DNA of 64,000 bases from positions 558,001-622,000 of the forward strand of contig NZ_CP047029.1 in the NCBI RefSeq assembly GCF_009796805.1, read 5' to 3'. Below are positions 9,958 through 20,255 of this stretch, one piece after another. This DNA comes from Algibacter sp. L1A34 (GTDB lineage Bacteria; Bacteroidota; Bacteroidia; Flavobacteriales; Flavobacteriaceae). Numbering within the stretch: position 1 is the stretch's first letter; every line of letters begins with the position of its first letter. The translations under genes and the position numbers were made by a program. The notes under the pieces are model-generated. The model had not been told where the DNA came from, searched no databases, and saw only the letters and a list, made by a program, of their open reading frames with translations.

Positions 9958-10414
9958 GTATTCTAACTTTAAGTGCGCAAAGATAAAATTTTATTTATGC
10001 TTAATTATAAAAACTTAGCTTAATATATAAAAGTAAACACTCTGGTTTTTACAATTAAAAAATAGATTGTTTTGTAGCCATATACCTCTGTTAACAAGAG
10101 CTATACTATATCGCGTTAGAATGTTACGATACCGTGCTAACATGTATTTCATCAGTCTTTATGGCTTTTCACCTATTCGTCGAATATTAGATAAAAAACA
10201 ATACGTATTTCATCTAATATATCGGTAATAAACCCTGAAAATTAGATTATAAACACAGTTTTCACAAATTTAGCAACATAATGCTATTTGAAACAAAAAA
10301 TAAATTAATTTTTAAGAACACCTAACTAACAGTTTACTAAAAGTTAAAACAAATATAACCACTCTCATTTCTATCAGGCTATATTGTTTATAACTCAAAG
10401 TGTTGTGACGTTTT
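9958..10414. other. Intergenic region between divergent argS and the TPR histidine kinase
   Basis: 457 bp with no convincing reading frame. It holds a TATCTTTG element (minus strand, 9978-9985) for argS and a 9-bp inverted repeat ATATTAGAT/ATCTAATAT (10184-10192 and 10212-10220, 19 bases apart). The region around 10100-10200 is less AT-rich than the flanks. No tRNA or known RNA structure could be recognised. Confidence 0.5.
9978..9985 (-). promoter_or_regulatory. -7 promoter element of argS
   Basis: TATCTTTG on the minus strand matches TAnnTTTG, 20 bp before the argS ATG. No TTTG was found at the expected distance upstream. Confidence 0.5.
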
Positions 10415-12484
10415 ATGAAAAAAATAATCACGTCTTTTCTATTTTTAACTATCTTTCTTGGTTACGCTCAAACCAAAGAAATAGACAGTCTGTTTATTGA
10501 ACTCGCTTTTCAAAAACAAGACTCGACTAAAGTTGTACCATATTTACATTTAATTAAATCGCTGTATGCTTTAAAAGAGTATGATAGAGCAATGAAATAT
10601 GTTCAAGCTAGTGAAAAGTTATCTTATTCCTTCAATTACAAAAAAGGTATTGCAGAAACAACATTTTACAAAGCACTTTACTATGCAGAAAAAAACGATT
10701 ATATAAATGCGATAAGTGCTTTTGCAAAAGCGAAAAGTTTATTTACGGAACAACATGATGATATTGCCATTGCCAATATCAATAATAATATTGGGGTAAT
10801 AGAAAGCGAGCGTGGTAACTTTACTAAAGGTATAGAACACTCCTTAGCAGCAATAAAAGTTCTAGAACAAAGTAACTTGAAAAAAGAACTTTGCCTAGCA
10901 TACACTAATTTAGCCGATACTTACTACAAAATTAATAATCAAGAAGCAGCTATTAATTACAATTTAAAAGCTCTAACATTCCAAGAGCAATTAAAAGATT
11001 CAACAGAGATAAACAATACATATAAACGCCTTTCTAATCTTTATTATAATGAAAGCAACCATAAAAAATCTATTTATTATTTTGAAAAATCACTAAATAT
11101 TAATAGTATCTCAGATACCTTACGCGCGTCGATATACCCTAAATTAGGTGGTGAATATTTAGCAACTAAAAACTACGCTAAAGCCACGAAATACTTAGTT
11201 AAAGGCTATAATTTAAACAGAAAAAGTAACAATAAACAAAATTTACTAACTGTACTAAATAATCTTGGTGATTTAAATTTACAAAAAAACCGTTTAAAAA
11301 CGGCCAAAAAACAACTTATTGAAGCTGGCGAAATCGCAAAAGAATTAAATAATAAACCAGAACTACTTAAGCAATACAAATTAATGAAAGCTGTTGATTC
11401 TACTCAACGGAATTTCTATAATGCTTTTATCTGGCAAGGTAAATATTATGAATTAAAATCAGAGTTAGAATTACCTATTGAAGTTATAAATGCTCCTGTA
11501 ATCAATGCTGCCTCTATAGATTTAAATTCTGAGTTTAATAAATTAGAGAGTCCTAGTCTAGCAAAAGGAATAACAACACCTAATAATGAGGAAACTGGAA
11601 GTAGATTAAAATTTAATCACTATAATTTCATTGTTTATTTTTTAATATTTTCACTTTGTATCGCTATTTTTATTCTAGTAATTCTATACATTAAACGTAA
11701 TAATAATATTAAAATAATTGCAGATCTAGAAGAAAAAAAGAGCTCACTTGAATTAGAAAACACAGCATTTTTAGAAGAAACGCAAAATCTTGAAAATGTA
11801 ATCAATGTAAAAGATAAATTATTTTCTATTATCTCACACGATTTAAAAGATTCCCTTTCATCCATAACAGGTTTTATAAACTTACTTAAAGACGGTTCTT
11901 TAACAAAAGAAGAGTTCGATACTTTAATTCCTGAGCTAAGTGAGAATGCAAATAATGCATCACTATTGCTTTTTAATTTATTGAATTGGTCTAAATCTCA
12001 AATGCAATCACTAGAGCCGAAGCCCTCTCTATTTGATGTCCAAGAAGTATTTAAAGATAAAGTACAACTTGTTGAACAACGAATGGAAAAGAAAGGTATT
12101 ACTTTAATGAATAATTCACTCCGTGATTTTGCTTTTGCAGATAGAAGTATGTTTGAAATAGTGATACAAAACTTATTAGCAAACGCACTTAAATTTTGCA
12201 AAAAAGGCGATGTAATAAGCATAACAAACCATATAAACAATGGAAGTTGCATCGTGAGTATTGCTGATACAGGCATAGGCATACCAGAAGCAAACATCAA
12301 TAAACTTTTTACAAGCACACCTTTTACAACCTCTGGAACAAATAATGAAAAAGGTACTGGTTTAGGCTTACCTATTTGTAAAGAGCTTATTGAACTTAAC
12401 AATGGTAAAATTTGGGTAGAAAGTATGGTAAACGTAGGTAGTACTTTTTATATTCAGCTTCCTAAATCAAAACCTTTAGAATAA
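10415..12484 (+). CDS. TPR-repeat sensor histidine kinase
   Basis: 689 aa. A signal peptide (MKKIITSFLFLTIFLGYAQ) is followed by tetratricopeptide repeats over about residues 40-330 (for example AIANINNNIGVIESERGNF and NKQNLLTVLNNLGDLNLQ), which would be periplasmic. A single membrane helix lies near residues 403-425 (FIVYFLIFSLCIAIFILVIL), then a short coiled coil. The kinase core has an H-box (IISHDLKDSLSSITG, His near 474), N-box (NLLANALKF), G1 (DTGIGIPEA) and G2 (GTGLGLPICKE). There is no receiver or DNA-binding domain and no response regulator next to it, so it is an orphan kinase. Its stop is 2 bp from the end of convergent ctlX, with no hairpin between. Confidence 0.93.
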   Translation: MKKIITSFLFLTIFLGYAQTKEIDSLFIELAFQKQDSTKVVPYLHLIKSLYALKEYDRAMKYVQASEKLSYSFNYKKGIAETTFYKALYYAEKNDYINAISAFAKAKSLFTEQHDDIAIANINNNIGVIESERGNFTKGIEHSLAAIKVLEQSNLKKELCLAYTNLADTYYKINNQEAAINYNLKALTFQEQLKDSTEINNTYKRLSNLYYNESNHKKSIYYFEKSLNINSISDTLRASIYPKLGGEYLATKNYAKATKYLVKGYNLNRKSNNKQNLLTVLNNLGDLNLQKNRLKTAKKQLIEAGEIAKELNNKPELLKQYKLMKAVDSTQRNFYNAFIWQGKYYELKSELELPIEVINAPVINAASIDLNSEFNKLESPSLAKGITTPNNEETGSRLKFNHYNFIVYFLIFSLCIAIFILVILYIKRNNNIKIIADLEEKKSSLELENTAFLEETQNLENVINVKDKLFSIISHDLKDSLSSITGFINLLKDGSLTKEEFDTLIPELSENANNASLLLFNLLNWSKSQMQSLEPKPSLFDVQEVFKDKVQLVEQRMEKKGITLMNNSLRDFAFADRSMFEIVIQNLLANALKFCKKGDVISITNHINNGSCIVSIADTGIGIPEANINKLFTSTPFTTSGTNNEKGTGLGLPICKELIELNNGKIWVESMVNVGSTFYIQLPKSKPLE

Positions 12485-12486
12485 GC

Positions 12487-13422
12487 TTAAGCTTTTGGCA
12501 AAAATACTTCGGCCATCATACAGCGTGCACTTCCTCCTCCACAAAATTCAATAGTACTTAATGAGCTCGACAATATTTTATTATGCTGCTCTAAGCTCTT
12601 TATTTGCTGCTTTGTTAAACTATCATAAGCTGCTTGGCTCATAATTAAATAAGCTTCATTATTGTTACCTTTAACTTGCAGCATATTTCCAGCGAAATTA
12701 TTAACCTGAGCTTCGGTAATATCTATAATGGCCTTCCCATCATCTTTTAAATGTTTAATTACATTTTTACGTTCCTTTTTATCATCAATACTGCTTAAAC
12801 AAATTACAGCAAAAGTTTCTCCAACACACATCATAACGTTGGTATGATAAATAGCTTTCCTTTTTCCTTCAACAGTTTGATTCGCATTAAAAATAACAGG
12901 AAAAAACTCAAAGTCTTCACAGAATTCTATAAATAAATCTTCGTCGGCTCTTGGGGATAACGCACAATAAGCCTTACGATTTACACGATCTAGAATTACA
13001 CTTCCTGTTCCTTCTAAAAAAACATCTTCATCTTCAGCTGTTGTATAATCTATAACGTTATTTATTACAAATCCATTTTCTTCGAGAGTTTCCAAAATAT
13101 CTTCACGACGCTCTACACGACGATTTTCGGCAAACATAGGATATAAACCTACATTCCCATTTTCGTGAAATGACACCCAGTTATTAGGGAAAATAGAATC
13201 TGGTGTATCGGTATCCTCGGTATCATTAACTACGATTACGTTTACTCCAATGTTTCTTAATTTATCAACATAAATATCGAATTCCTGCTGAGCTTTTGCA
13301 TTAACCGTTTTAGATAAAGTATTTTCTAAATCCTTTTGGTAATAATTATTTACAGCCGTTTGTTCATTCATCCTAAAATTAATCGGACGAATCATTAAAA
13401 TAGTATTTGTAGTCTGTTGCAT
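12487..13422 (-). CDS. ctlX: CtlX-type citrulline/arginine-family hydrolase (guanidino-modifying superfamily)
   Basis: 311 aa alpha/beta-propeller enzyme of the amidinotransferase/arginine deiminase superfamily, closest in layout to CtlX, the citrulline utilisation hydrolase. Catalytic elements are visible: DSIFPNNW near the start, the Glu of EDVFLEGTGSVILD, the His of AIYHTNVMMCVGE and the nucleophile Cys of FCGGGSARCMMAEVFLP near the C-terminus. Citrulline as substrate is inferred from the family and not shown by the sequence. A related enzyme lies 94 bp upstream on the same strand. Confidence 0.85.
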   Translation of the reverse strand: MQQTTNTILMIRPINFRMNEQTAVNNYYQKDLENTLSKTVNAKAQQEFDIYVDKLRNIGVNVIVVNDTEDTDTPDSIFPNNWVSFHENGNVGLYPMFAENRRVERREDILETLEENGFVINNVIDYTTAEDEDVFLEGTGSVILDRVNRKAYCALSPRADEDLFIEFCEDFEFFPVIFNANQTVEGKRKAIYHTNVMMCVGETFAVICLSSIDDKKERKNVIKHLKDDGKAIIDITEAQVNNFAGNMLQVKGNNNEAYLIMSQAAYDSLTKQQIKSLEQHNKILSSSLSTIEFCGGGSARCMMAEVFLPKA

Positions 13423-13442
13423 AATTTATGAAGAGTGTATTA

Positions 13443-13474
13443 CAAAACTATGGTTATTTAAGAGATAAAAACAA
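13443..13474 (-). promoter_or_regulatory. Promoter of ctlX
   Basis: TAGTTTTG (13443-13450, minus strand) fits TAnnTTTG 20 bp before the ATG. A TTG (13472-13474) lies 21 bp further upstream, within the range seen for the Bacteroidota -33 element. Confidence 0.5.
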
Positions 13475-13516
13475 GGTTTTATAAGATAAAATAATTGGTG
13501 TTAAAAGCTTTCAAAA

Positions 13517-14431
13517 TTAATCTCGAATTAATGGCATTGTAGTACAACGTAATAAGCCTTCTTGCTTACTTATTTCAGTATACGAAACCTCTTCTACTAT
13601 AAAACCCTCACTACGCAACCAAGTGTTTAAACGTGTGAAATTCTTATCAGAAACAATAACATCTTCCGAAATAGAGAACACATTACTATTCATCTGATAC
13701 ATTTCATCTTTCGTTATTTCGAAAACCTTGTCCTTTCCGAAGAAATCAACTAACCATTCGTATTCCTTTTCAACCAAAAAACCGTTTTTATGGATTATGG
13801 CTTTATCTTTTCCTATGGGTTGGAAGCAACAATCTAGATGAAGTGCATTTTCTTTAGCGACAGTGTTCGATTTTCGAAGCTCAAAAGACTTTACTATTTT
13901 CTCTGGAAACAATTCTTGTATTGCAATAACAGCGTCCATATTTGTACGCGCGGTTATTAAATCTGGATAATCATCACCAGAATAAGTTCCAATAAAAATA
14001 TAACCATTCCACGGCATCACATCTCCACCCTCAACATGGCACTCTTCTGGAAGTATAATTCTGTTTTCACTTTCAACTTGATCCCAAACATAATGAATAG
14101 CCTCAACTTCTTCTTCCCTATTAGGTAAAATATTAGCCCTAATTATCTTATCTTCAATTACAAAAGCGATGTCCCGAGAAAATATCTGGTTACAATCCTT
14201 AATAACATTTGGGCGGTAAACCTTGACTTCATATTTCTTAAAAACTTCAGCAACTTCATCCAATTCAGAAATCATATCAACTTCTTTAGGATAAGTACCT
14301 GCCAATACATGTTCCACACTTTTAGGGTCGTAGCAATCTTCTACTGCCGGAACTGATCCATTACTTTCTGCTATACCTAAAATAACGGCACGCAGTCTTG
14401 ACGTTTCGTTTTTAACATTTAATTCTATCAT
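13517..14431 (-). CDS. Amidinotransferase / arginine-deiminase-superfamily protein
   Basis: 304 aa. Superfamily catalytic residues can be seen: SRDIAFVIEDK, the Glu of HVEGGDVMPWNG, the His-Asp of NALHLDCCFQPIGKDK and a C-terminal Cys in EGLLRCTTMPLIRD. This points to attack on a guanidino or ureido carbon (arginine, methylarginine, citrulline or a relative), but the precise reaction cannot be named. The frame extends upstream to 14461, but that extension lies inside the gltA terminator, so the ATG at 14431 (MIELNVKNETSRLRAV) is preferred. It is not a close paralogue of ctlX next door; the Cys motif differs. Confidence 0.82.
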   Translation of the reverse strand: MIELNVKNETSRLRAVILGIAESNGSVPAVEDCYDPKSVEHVLAGTYPKEVDMISELDEVAEVFKKYEVKVYRPNVIKDCNQIFSRDIAFVIEDKIIRANILPNREEEVEAIHYVWDQVESENRIILPEECHVEGGDVMPWNGYIFIGTYSGDDYPDLITARTNMDAVIAIQELFPEKIVKSFELRKSNTVAKENALHLDCCFQPIGKDKAIIHKNGFLVEKEYEWLVDFFGKDKVFEITKDEMYQMNSNVFSISEDVIVSDKNFTRLNTWLRSEGFIVEEVSYTEISKQEGLLRCTTMPLIRD

Positions 14432-14442
14432 TCGGTAAATAT

Positions 14443-14478
14443 AAAAAAAGCTCCATAACAATTAAGTTATGAAGCTTT
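14443..14478 (-). terminator. Terminator of gltA
   Basis: On the minus strand AAAGCTTCATAAC (14466-14478) pairs with GTTATGGAGCTTT (14447-14459) with one mismatch, then a T-run. It lies between the gltA stop and the ATG at 14431, leaving only about a dozen bases for the next gene's leader. Confidence 0.8.
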
Positions 14479-14502
14479 CTTTATTTTTTAAAAGATGTTA
14501 TT

Positions 14503-15789
14503 TTATCTTTTTTCTACAGGAACAAAACTTCTTAAAGTTTTACCTACATATAATTGTCTTGGGCGACCAATTGGCTCTTTGTTTAAACGCATTTCACGCC
14601 ATTGAGCAATCCAACCTGGTAAGCGTCCTAAAGCGAACATTACAGTAAACATATCTGTTGGGATACCCATAGCTCTATAGATAATTCCTGAATAGAAATC
14701 AACGTTAGGATATAAATTTCTATCAACAAAGTACTTATCTTCTAAAGCTTCTTTTTCAAGACCTTTTGCAATAGACAAGATAGGATCATCGACACCTAAA
14801 TCATCTAAAACTTCATCGGCAGCTATTTTAATAATTTTTGCACGTGGATCGAAGTTTTTATAAACACGATGCCCAAAGCCCATTAGACGAAAAGGATCAT
14901 TTTTATCTTTAGCTTTTGCCATGTATTTTTTAGTATCTCCATCATCAGCTTTTATAGCTTCCAGCATTTCTAAAACGGCTTGATTAGCACCACCATGAAG
15001 TGGTCCCCATAATGCAGAAATACCAGCAGAAATTGATGCAAATAATCCGGCATGCGATGAACCAACAATTCTAACCGTAGATGTAGAACAGTTTTGCTCG
15101 TGATCTGCATGTAAAATTAATAGTTTATCTAAAGCATTAATTAAAACTTCATCATGTACATACTCTTCATTAGGTTGTTTAAACATCATTTTAAGAATGT
15201 TTTCCACGTAACCTAAATTCTTGTCACCATAATCAAGCGGTAAGCCACTCTTTTTACGCATGGTCCATGCTACTAATACAGGAAATTTACCTAATATTTT
15301 TACGATGGTATGATACAAATCTTCTTCGGAATCCACATTAACTGAACTTGGATTAAAAGCTGTTAACGCACTCGTTAAAGATGATAAAACACCCATTGGG
15401 TGTGCAGATTTTGGGAAAGCGTCTAAAATTTTATGAACGTCCTCATCAACTATTGAGTTTTTCTTGATATCATCATGAAACTTTTCAAGTTGCTCTTTAT
15501 TTGGAAGTTCTCCAAAAATTAGAAGAAAAGCAACCTCTAAAAAATCAGCTTTTTCAGCTAATTCTTCGATAGAATAACCTCTGTAACGCAAAATACCTTT
15601 TTCGCCATCTAAAAATGTTATAGCACTTTCACACGATCCTGTATTCTTAAAACCTGGATCTAAGGTGGTTACACCACCTGTTACGCTTCTAAACGTTTTA
15701 ATATCCATGGCTACTTCATCTTCCGTTCCTGTAATTAAAGGAAACTCGTGTTTTTTGCCGTTTATTTCTAGTATAGCTTTATTTGACAT
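14503..15789 (-). CDS. gltA: Citrate synthase
   Basis: 428 aa, the length of the hexameric type II enzymes. It condenses acetyl-CoA and oxaloacetate at entry to the TCA cycle. Active-site residues are present: the His of LWGPLHGGANQA, the His of MGFGHRVYKNFDPRA and the Asp of VDFYSGIIYRAMGIP. It has its own terminator downstream and a 174-bp gap upstream toward the eno terminator, so it is probably a single-gene transcript. Confidence 0.98.
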   Translation of the reverse strand: MSNKAILEINGKKHEFPLITGTEDEVAMDIKTFRSVTGGVTTLDPGFKNTGSCESAITFLDGEKGILRYRGYSIEELAEKADFLEVAFLLIFGELPNKEQLEKFHDDIKKNSIVDEDVHKILDAFPKSAHPMGVLSSLTSALTAFNPSSVNVDSEEDLYHTIVKILGKFPVLVAWTMRKKSGLPLDYGDKNLGYVENILKMMFKQPNEEYVHDEVLINALDKLLILHADHEQNCSTSTVRIVGSSHAGLFASISAGISALWGPLHGGANQAVLEMLEAIKADDGDTKKYMAKAKDKNDPFRLMGFGHRVYKNFDPRAKIIKIAADEVLDDLGVDDPILSIAKGLEKEALEDKYFVDRNLYPNVDFYSGIIYRAMGIPTDMFTVMFALGRLPGWIAQWREMRLNKEPIGRPRQLYVGKTLRSFVPVEKR

Positions 15790-15905
15790 AGTTTTATAAA
15801 AAAATTTAATTTAAGTTGGGCTAATTTACAAAATATCTGCTTATTTATTTTAGAATATCGCAAACCATTTCGTCATTTTAAGAATTATTAACAACAATAG
15901 TCAAT

Positions 15906-15938
15906 AAAAAAGCGATTATTAAAAAAATAATCGCTTTT
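15906..15938 (-). terminator. Terminator of eno
   Basis: Perfect 13-bp stem AAAAGCGATTATT (15908-15920) with its complement (15926-15938), loop of five bases, followed on the minus strand by six T. It lies 25 bp after the eno stop. Confidence 0.88.
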
Positions 15939-15963
15939 GATATATAAACTTAAAAAATGTGGT

Positions 15964-17268
<1,305 letters not shown>

Positions 17269-17286
17269 TTAGTCTTATTATTACTT

Positions 17287-17294
17287 CAAATTTA
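17287..17294 (-). promoter_or_regulatory. -7 promoter element of eno
   Basis: TAAATTTG on the minus strand, 30 bp before the eno ATG and downstream of the carA terminator. No TTTG is seen at the usual spacing upstream. Confidence 0.5.
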
Positions 17295-17362
17295 CGGTTT
17301 AATCTTGTGAATTTTTATATGTTTTTAAATAAATTTATAAAAACACTTCTACAACGTTTTAG

Positions 17363-17410
17363 TAAAAGAAAACCTCATATAACGTATAGATTATTTGAGG
17401 TTTTCTTTTA
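17363..17410 (-). terminator. Terminator of carA
   Basis: TAAAAGAAAACCTCA (17396-17410 on the minus strand) pairs perfectly with its complement at 17363-17377 across an 18-base loop. The stem itself supplies the terminal T-rich tract. It begins 11 bp after the carA stop. Confidence 0.8.
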
Positions 17411-17420
17411 TTTAAAATAA

Positions 17421-18527
17421 TTATTTATTTTTTATATTTTCGATAAATTGATCGAATAAATATTCAGAATCATGAGGTCCTGGACTAGCTTCTGGATGAT
17501 ATTGAACTGAGAAACAATTCTTATCTTTCATTGCTAAACCTGCAACCGTATCATCGTTTAAATGAAGATGAGTAATCTCTAAATCTAGATTAGCTTCAGC
17601 TTCTTCTCTATTAACTGCAAAACCGTGATTTTGAGATGTAACTTCACCTTTACCAGTAATTAGATTTTTAACAGGATGATTTATGCCTCGGTGCCCGTTA
17701 TGCATTTTATAGGTTGAAACCCCATTCGCCAATGCAATAACTTGATGCCCCAAACAAATACCGAATAAAGGCAAATTACGTTTTATAATTTCTTTTGCCA
17801 CAGCTTGCGCATCTACCAATGGTTCTGGATCACCAGGGCCATTTGATAAGAAATATCCATCTGGATTGAAAGCTTGCAAATCTTCAAATTTAGCATTGTA
17901 TGGAAACACTTTAATGTAAGCATCTCTTTTAGCAATATTTCTAAGGATATTCTTTTTAATTCCAATATCTAAAGCAGCTACTTTATATGTTGCATTTTCA
18001 TCACCATAAAAGTATGGTTCCTTTGTAGAAACCTGTGATGCCAACTCTAAGCCTTCCATATTAGGTTGTTCTGCTAACTGTTTTTTTAAACCTTCAACAT
18101 TATCTACTTCCGTAGAAATAACCGCATTCATAGCACCATTATCACGAATATAACTTACTAAAGCACGTGTATCGACATCCGAAATCGCAAGTAGATTATT
18201 TTTATCCAAAAATTCTTCTAATGAAGCATCAGAATCATCTCTAGAATATTCGTAACTAAAATTTTTAACGATAAGCCCTGCTATTTTAATAGAATCAGAT
18301 TCTACTTCATTTGCGTTCGTTCCATAATTACCAATATGTGCATTGGTAGCTACCATTAACTGGCCATAATACGAAGGATCGGTAAAAATTTCTTGATAAC
18401 CTGTCATTCCAGTGTTAAAACATACTTCTCCAAATGCAGTGCCTTGCTTGTTAGCTACTGCTTTACCGTAAAAAATGGTACCATCTGCTAATATGATGAT
18501 AGCTTTTTGTCTTTTTTGATATTTCAT
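17421..18527 (-). CDS. carA: Carbamoyl-phosphate synthase small (glutaminase) subunit
   Basis: 368 aa. It hydrolyses glutamine and passes ammonia to CarB to make carbamoyl phosphate for arginine and pyrimidine synthesis. The N-terminal CPSase small-chain domain (ADGTIFYGKA, TGMTGYQEIFTDPSY) is followed by a class I amidotransferase domain with the nucleophile in PLFGICLGHQVIALA and the His-Glu pair in VQYHPEASPGPHD. carB is not in the window, so the two subunits are not encoded together here. Confidence 0.97.
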   Translation of the reverse strand: MKYQKRQKAIIILADGTIFYGKAVANKQGTAFGEVCFNTGMTGYQEIFTDPSYYGQLMVATNAHIGNYGTNANEVESDSIKIAGLIVKNFSYEYSRDDSDASLEEFLDKNNLLAISDVDTRALVSYIRDNGAMNAVISTEVDNVEGLKKQLAEQPNMEGLELASQVSTKEPYFYGDENATYKVAALDIGIKKNILRNIAKRDAYIKVFPYNAKFEDLQAFNPDGYFLSNGPGDPEPLVDAQAVAKEIIKRNLPLFGICLGHQVIALANGVSTYKMHNGHRGINHPVKNLITGKGEVTSQNHGFAVNREEAEANLDLEITHLHLNDDTVAGLAMKDKNCFSVQYHPEASPGPHDSEYLFDQFIENIKNK

Positions 18528-18580
18528 ATAGTTGAGATAAAATTCCTTGTATAAGGAACAAAAGTTTTACAAATTTGCAC

Positions 18581-18613
18581 AAAAAAAAGGATAAACTAAA
18601 ATAGTTTATCCTT
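18581..18613 (-). terminator. Terminator at the end of the rpsD-rpoA-rplQ unit
   Basis: On the minus strand AAGGATAAACTA, a TTT loop and its perfect complement (18587-18613) are followed by eight T. It is 24 bp after the rplQ stop and closes the whole ribosomal block. Confidence 0.92.
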
Positions 18614-18637
18614 AATATATTAAATGCTTATTAACAT

Positions 18638-19109
18638 TTATTCTTCTTCGTTTGAAGTTTTAGTTTCAACAGGAGCAGCTGCTGGCTTAGCGCCACCTCT
18701 TCTACTTCTTCTTGTTGTTTTCTTCTTGCCTTTATCTGCGTTATAAATCTCGTTGTAATCAACAAGCTCTATCATTGCCATATCAGCATTATCACCTAAA
18801 CGATTTCCAAGTTTAATAATTCTTGTATATCCACCTGGTCTGTCAGCTATTTTAGCAGCAACATCTCTAAATAATTCTGCTACAGCTTCCTTTTGTCTTA
18901 AACGAGCCATCACAATACGTCTGTTATGTGTTGTATCAACTTTAGACTTAGTAATCATTGGCTCAACAAATTGCTTTAAAGCTTTTGCTTTTGCAACTGT
19001 TGTGTTAATACGTTTGTGCTCTATTAAAGAACAAGCCATATTAGCTAACATTGATTTTCTGTGGGCAGTTTTTCTACCTAAGTGGTTTATTTTTTTTTCC
19101 GTGTCTCAT
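18638..19109 (-). CDS. rplQ: 50S ribosomal protein L17, reading frame broken by one extra base near the start
   Basis: The uninterrupted frame from 19051 gives 137 aa beginning [31 protein letters not shown], clearly L17 but missing the first 19 residues of the family. Those residues are encoded just upstream in another frame: the ATG at 19109 reads MRHGKK, and after removal of one base the sequence continues [12 protein letters not shown] into the main frame. The surplus base is in the run of nine A (minus strand, 19090-19098) or the neighbouring AAA (19086-19088). The restored protein is 156 aa. L17 binds 23S rRNA near the exit tunnel and is essential. A sequencing error is the simplest explanation; slippage at the A9 run is possible. 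Confidence 0.85.
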
Positions 19110-19167
19110 GACATTTGTTTTATCATCTTGCTACTAAACTCGACATCGAGGAGCAAAAAATGATTAA

Positions 19168-20161
19168 TTAATCTTTATCTAATTTGTATTTACTTAAATC
19201 CATTCCGAAGTTTAAACCCTTAACATTTACAAGCTCTTCAAGCTCTGTTAAAGACTTTTTTACCAAAGTTTCTGAATTTCATTAAATCGTTTTTATTGAA
19301 AGATACTAAATCACCTAAAGTATCTACTTCGGCAGCTTTTAAACAATTAAGAGCACGTACAGATAAATCCATATCGATTAACTTAGTTTTAAGTAACTGA
19401 CGCATGTGAAGAGATTCTTCATCATAAGTTTCAGTTTGTGCAATTTCATCAGCTTCTAAAGTGATACGCTCATCAGAGAATAACATGAAGTGGTGAATTA
19501 ATGTTTTAGCTCCTTCCGTTAAAGCGTCTTGTGGAGTAATAGATCCATCTGTAATGATTTCAAAAACTAATTTTTCGTAATCAGTTTTTTGTTCAACACG
19601 ATAATTTTCTATACTATACTTAACATTCTTTATTGGTGTATATATTGAATCGGTAAAAATAGTGCCAACTGGTGCTGAAGCTTTTTTGTTCTCTTCTGCA
19701 GGAACATATCCTCTTCCTTTTTCAATTGTAATTTCCATATTGAAATTTACTTTTGGATCTAAGTTACAGATAACTAATTCTGTATTTAATACTTGGAAAC
19801 CAGAGATAAACTTCTGAAAATCACCAGCTGTAATTTTATCTTGACCAGAAATTGAAATAGAGATAGACTCGTTATCAATATCTTCAATTTGTCTTTTAAA
19901 ACGAGCTTGTTTTAAGTTTAAGATGATTTCTGTTACATCTTCCACTACTCCAGGAATTGCTGAAAACTCATGATCTACACCTTCTATCCTAACAGACGTT
20001 ATAGCAAAACCTTCTAAAGAAGATAATAAAACTCTTCTTAGTGCATTACCAACTGTTAGACCGTAACCTGGTTCTAATGGTCTGAATTCGAATTTACCTT
20101 CGAAATCAGTAGAATCAATCATGATTACTTTATCAGGTTTCTGAAAATTAAATACTGCCAT
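19168..20161 (-). CDS. rpoA: RNA polymerase alpha subunit, last 24 codons displaced by one extra base
   Basis: The open frame ends after 307 aa with [13 protein letters not shown] and a stop at 19238. Deleting one A from the run of six (minus strand, 19256-19261) restores the standard alpha C-terminus: [20 protein letters not shown], then [11 protein letters not shown] and a TAA at 19168-19170, giving 330 aa. The N-terminal assembly domain ([25 protein letters not shown]) and alpha-CTD ([20 protein letters not shown]) are intact. Without the correction the protein loses the last helix of the DNA- and regulator-binding CTD. rplQ, 58 bp downstream, shows the same kind of defect. Confidence 0.9.
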
Positions 20162-20255
20162 ATTTTTCTTCGTTTTAATTGTTATTTAGTTGCGCGATTT
20201 AAAAGTATGAAGAAGACTAACAAATCCTTTGGCTAAATACCAATATAATTAATTA

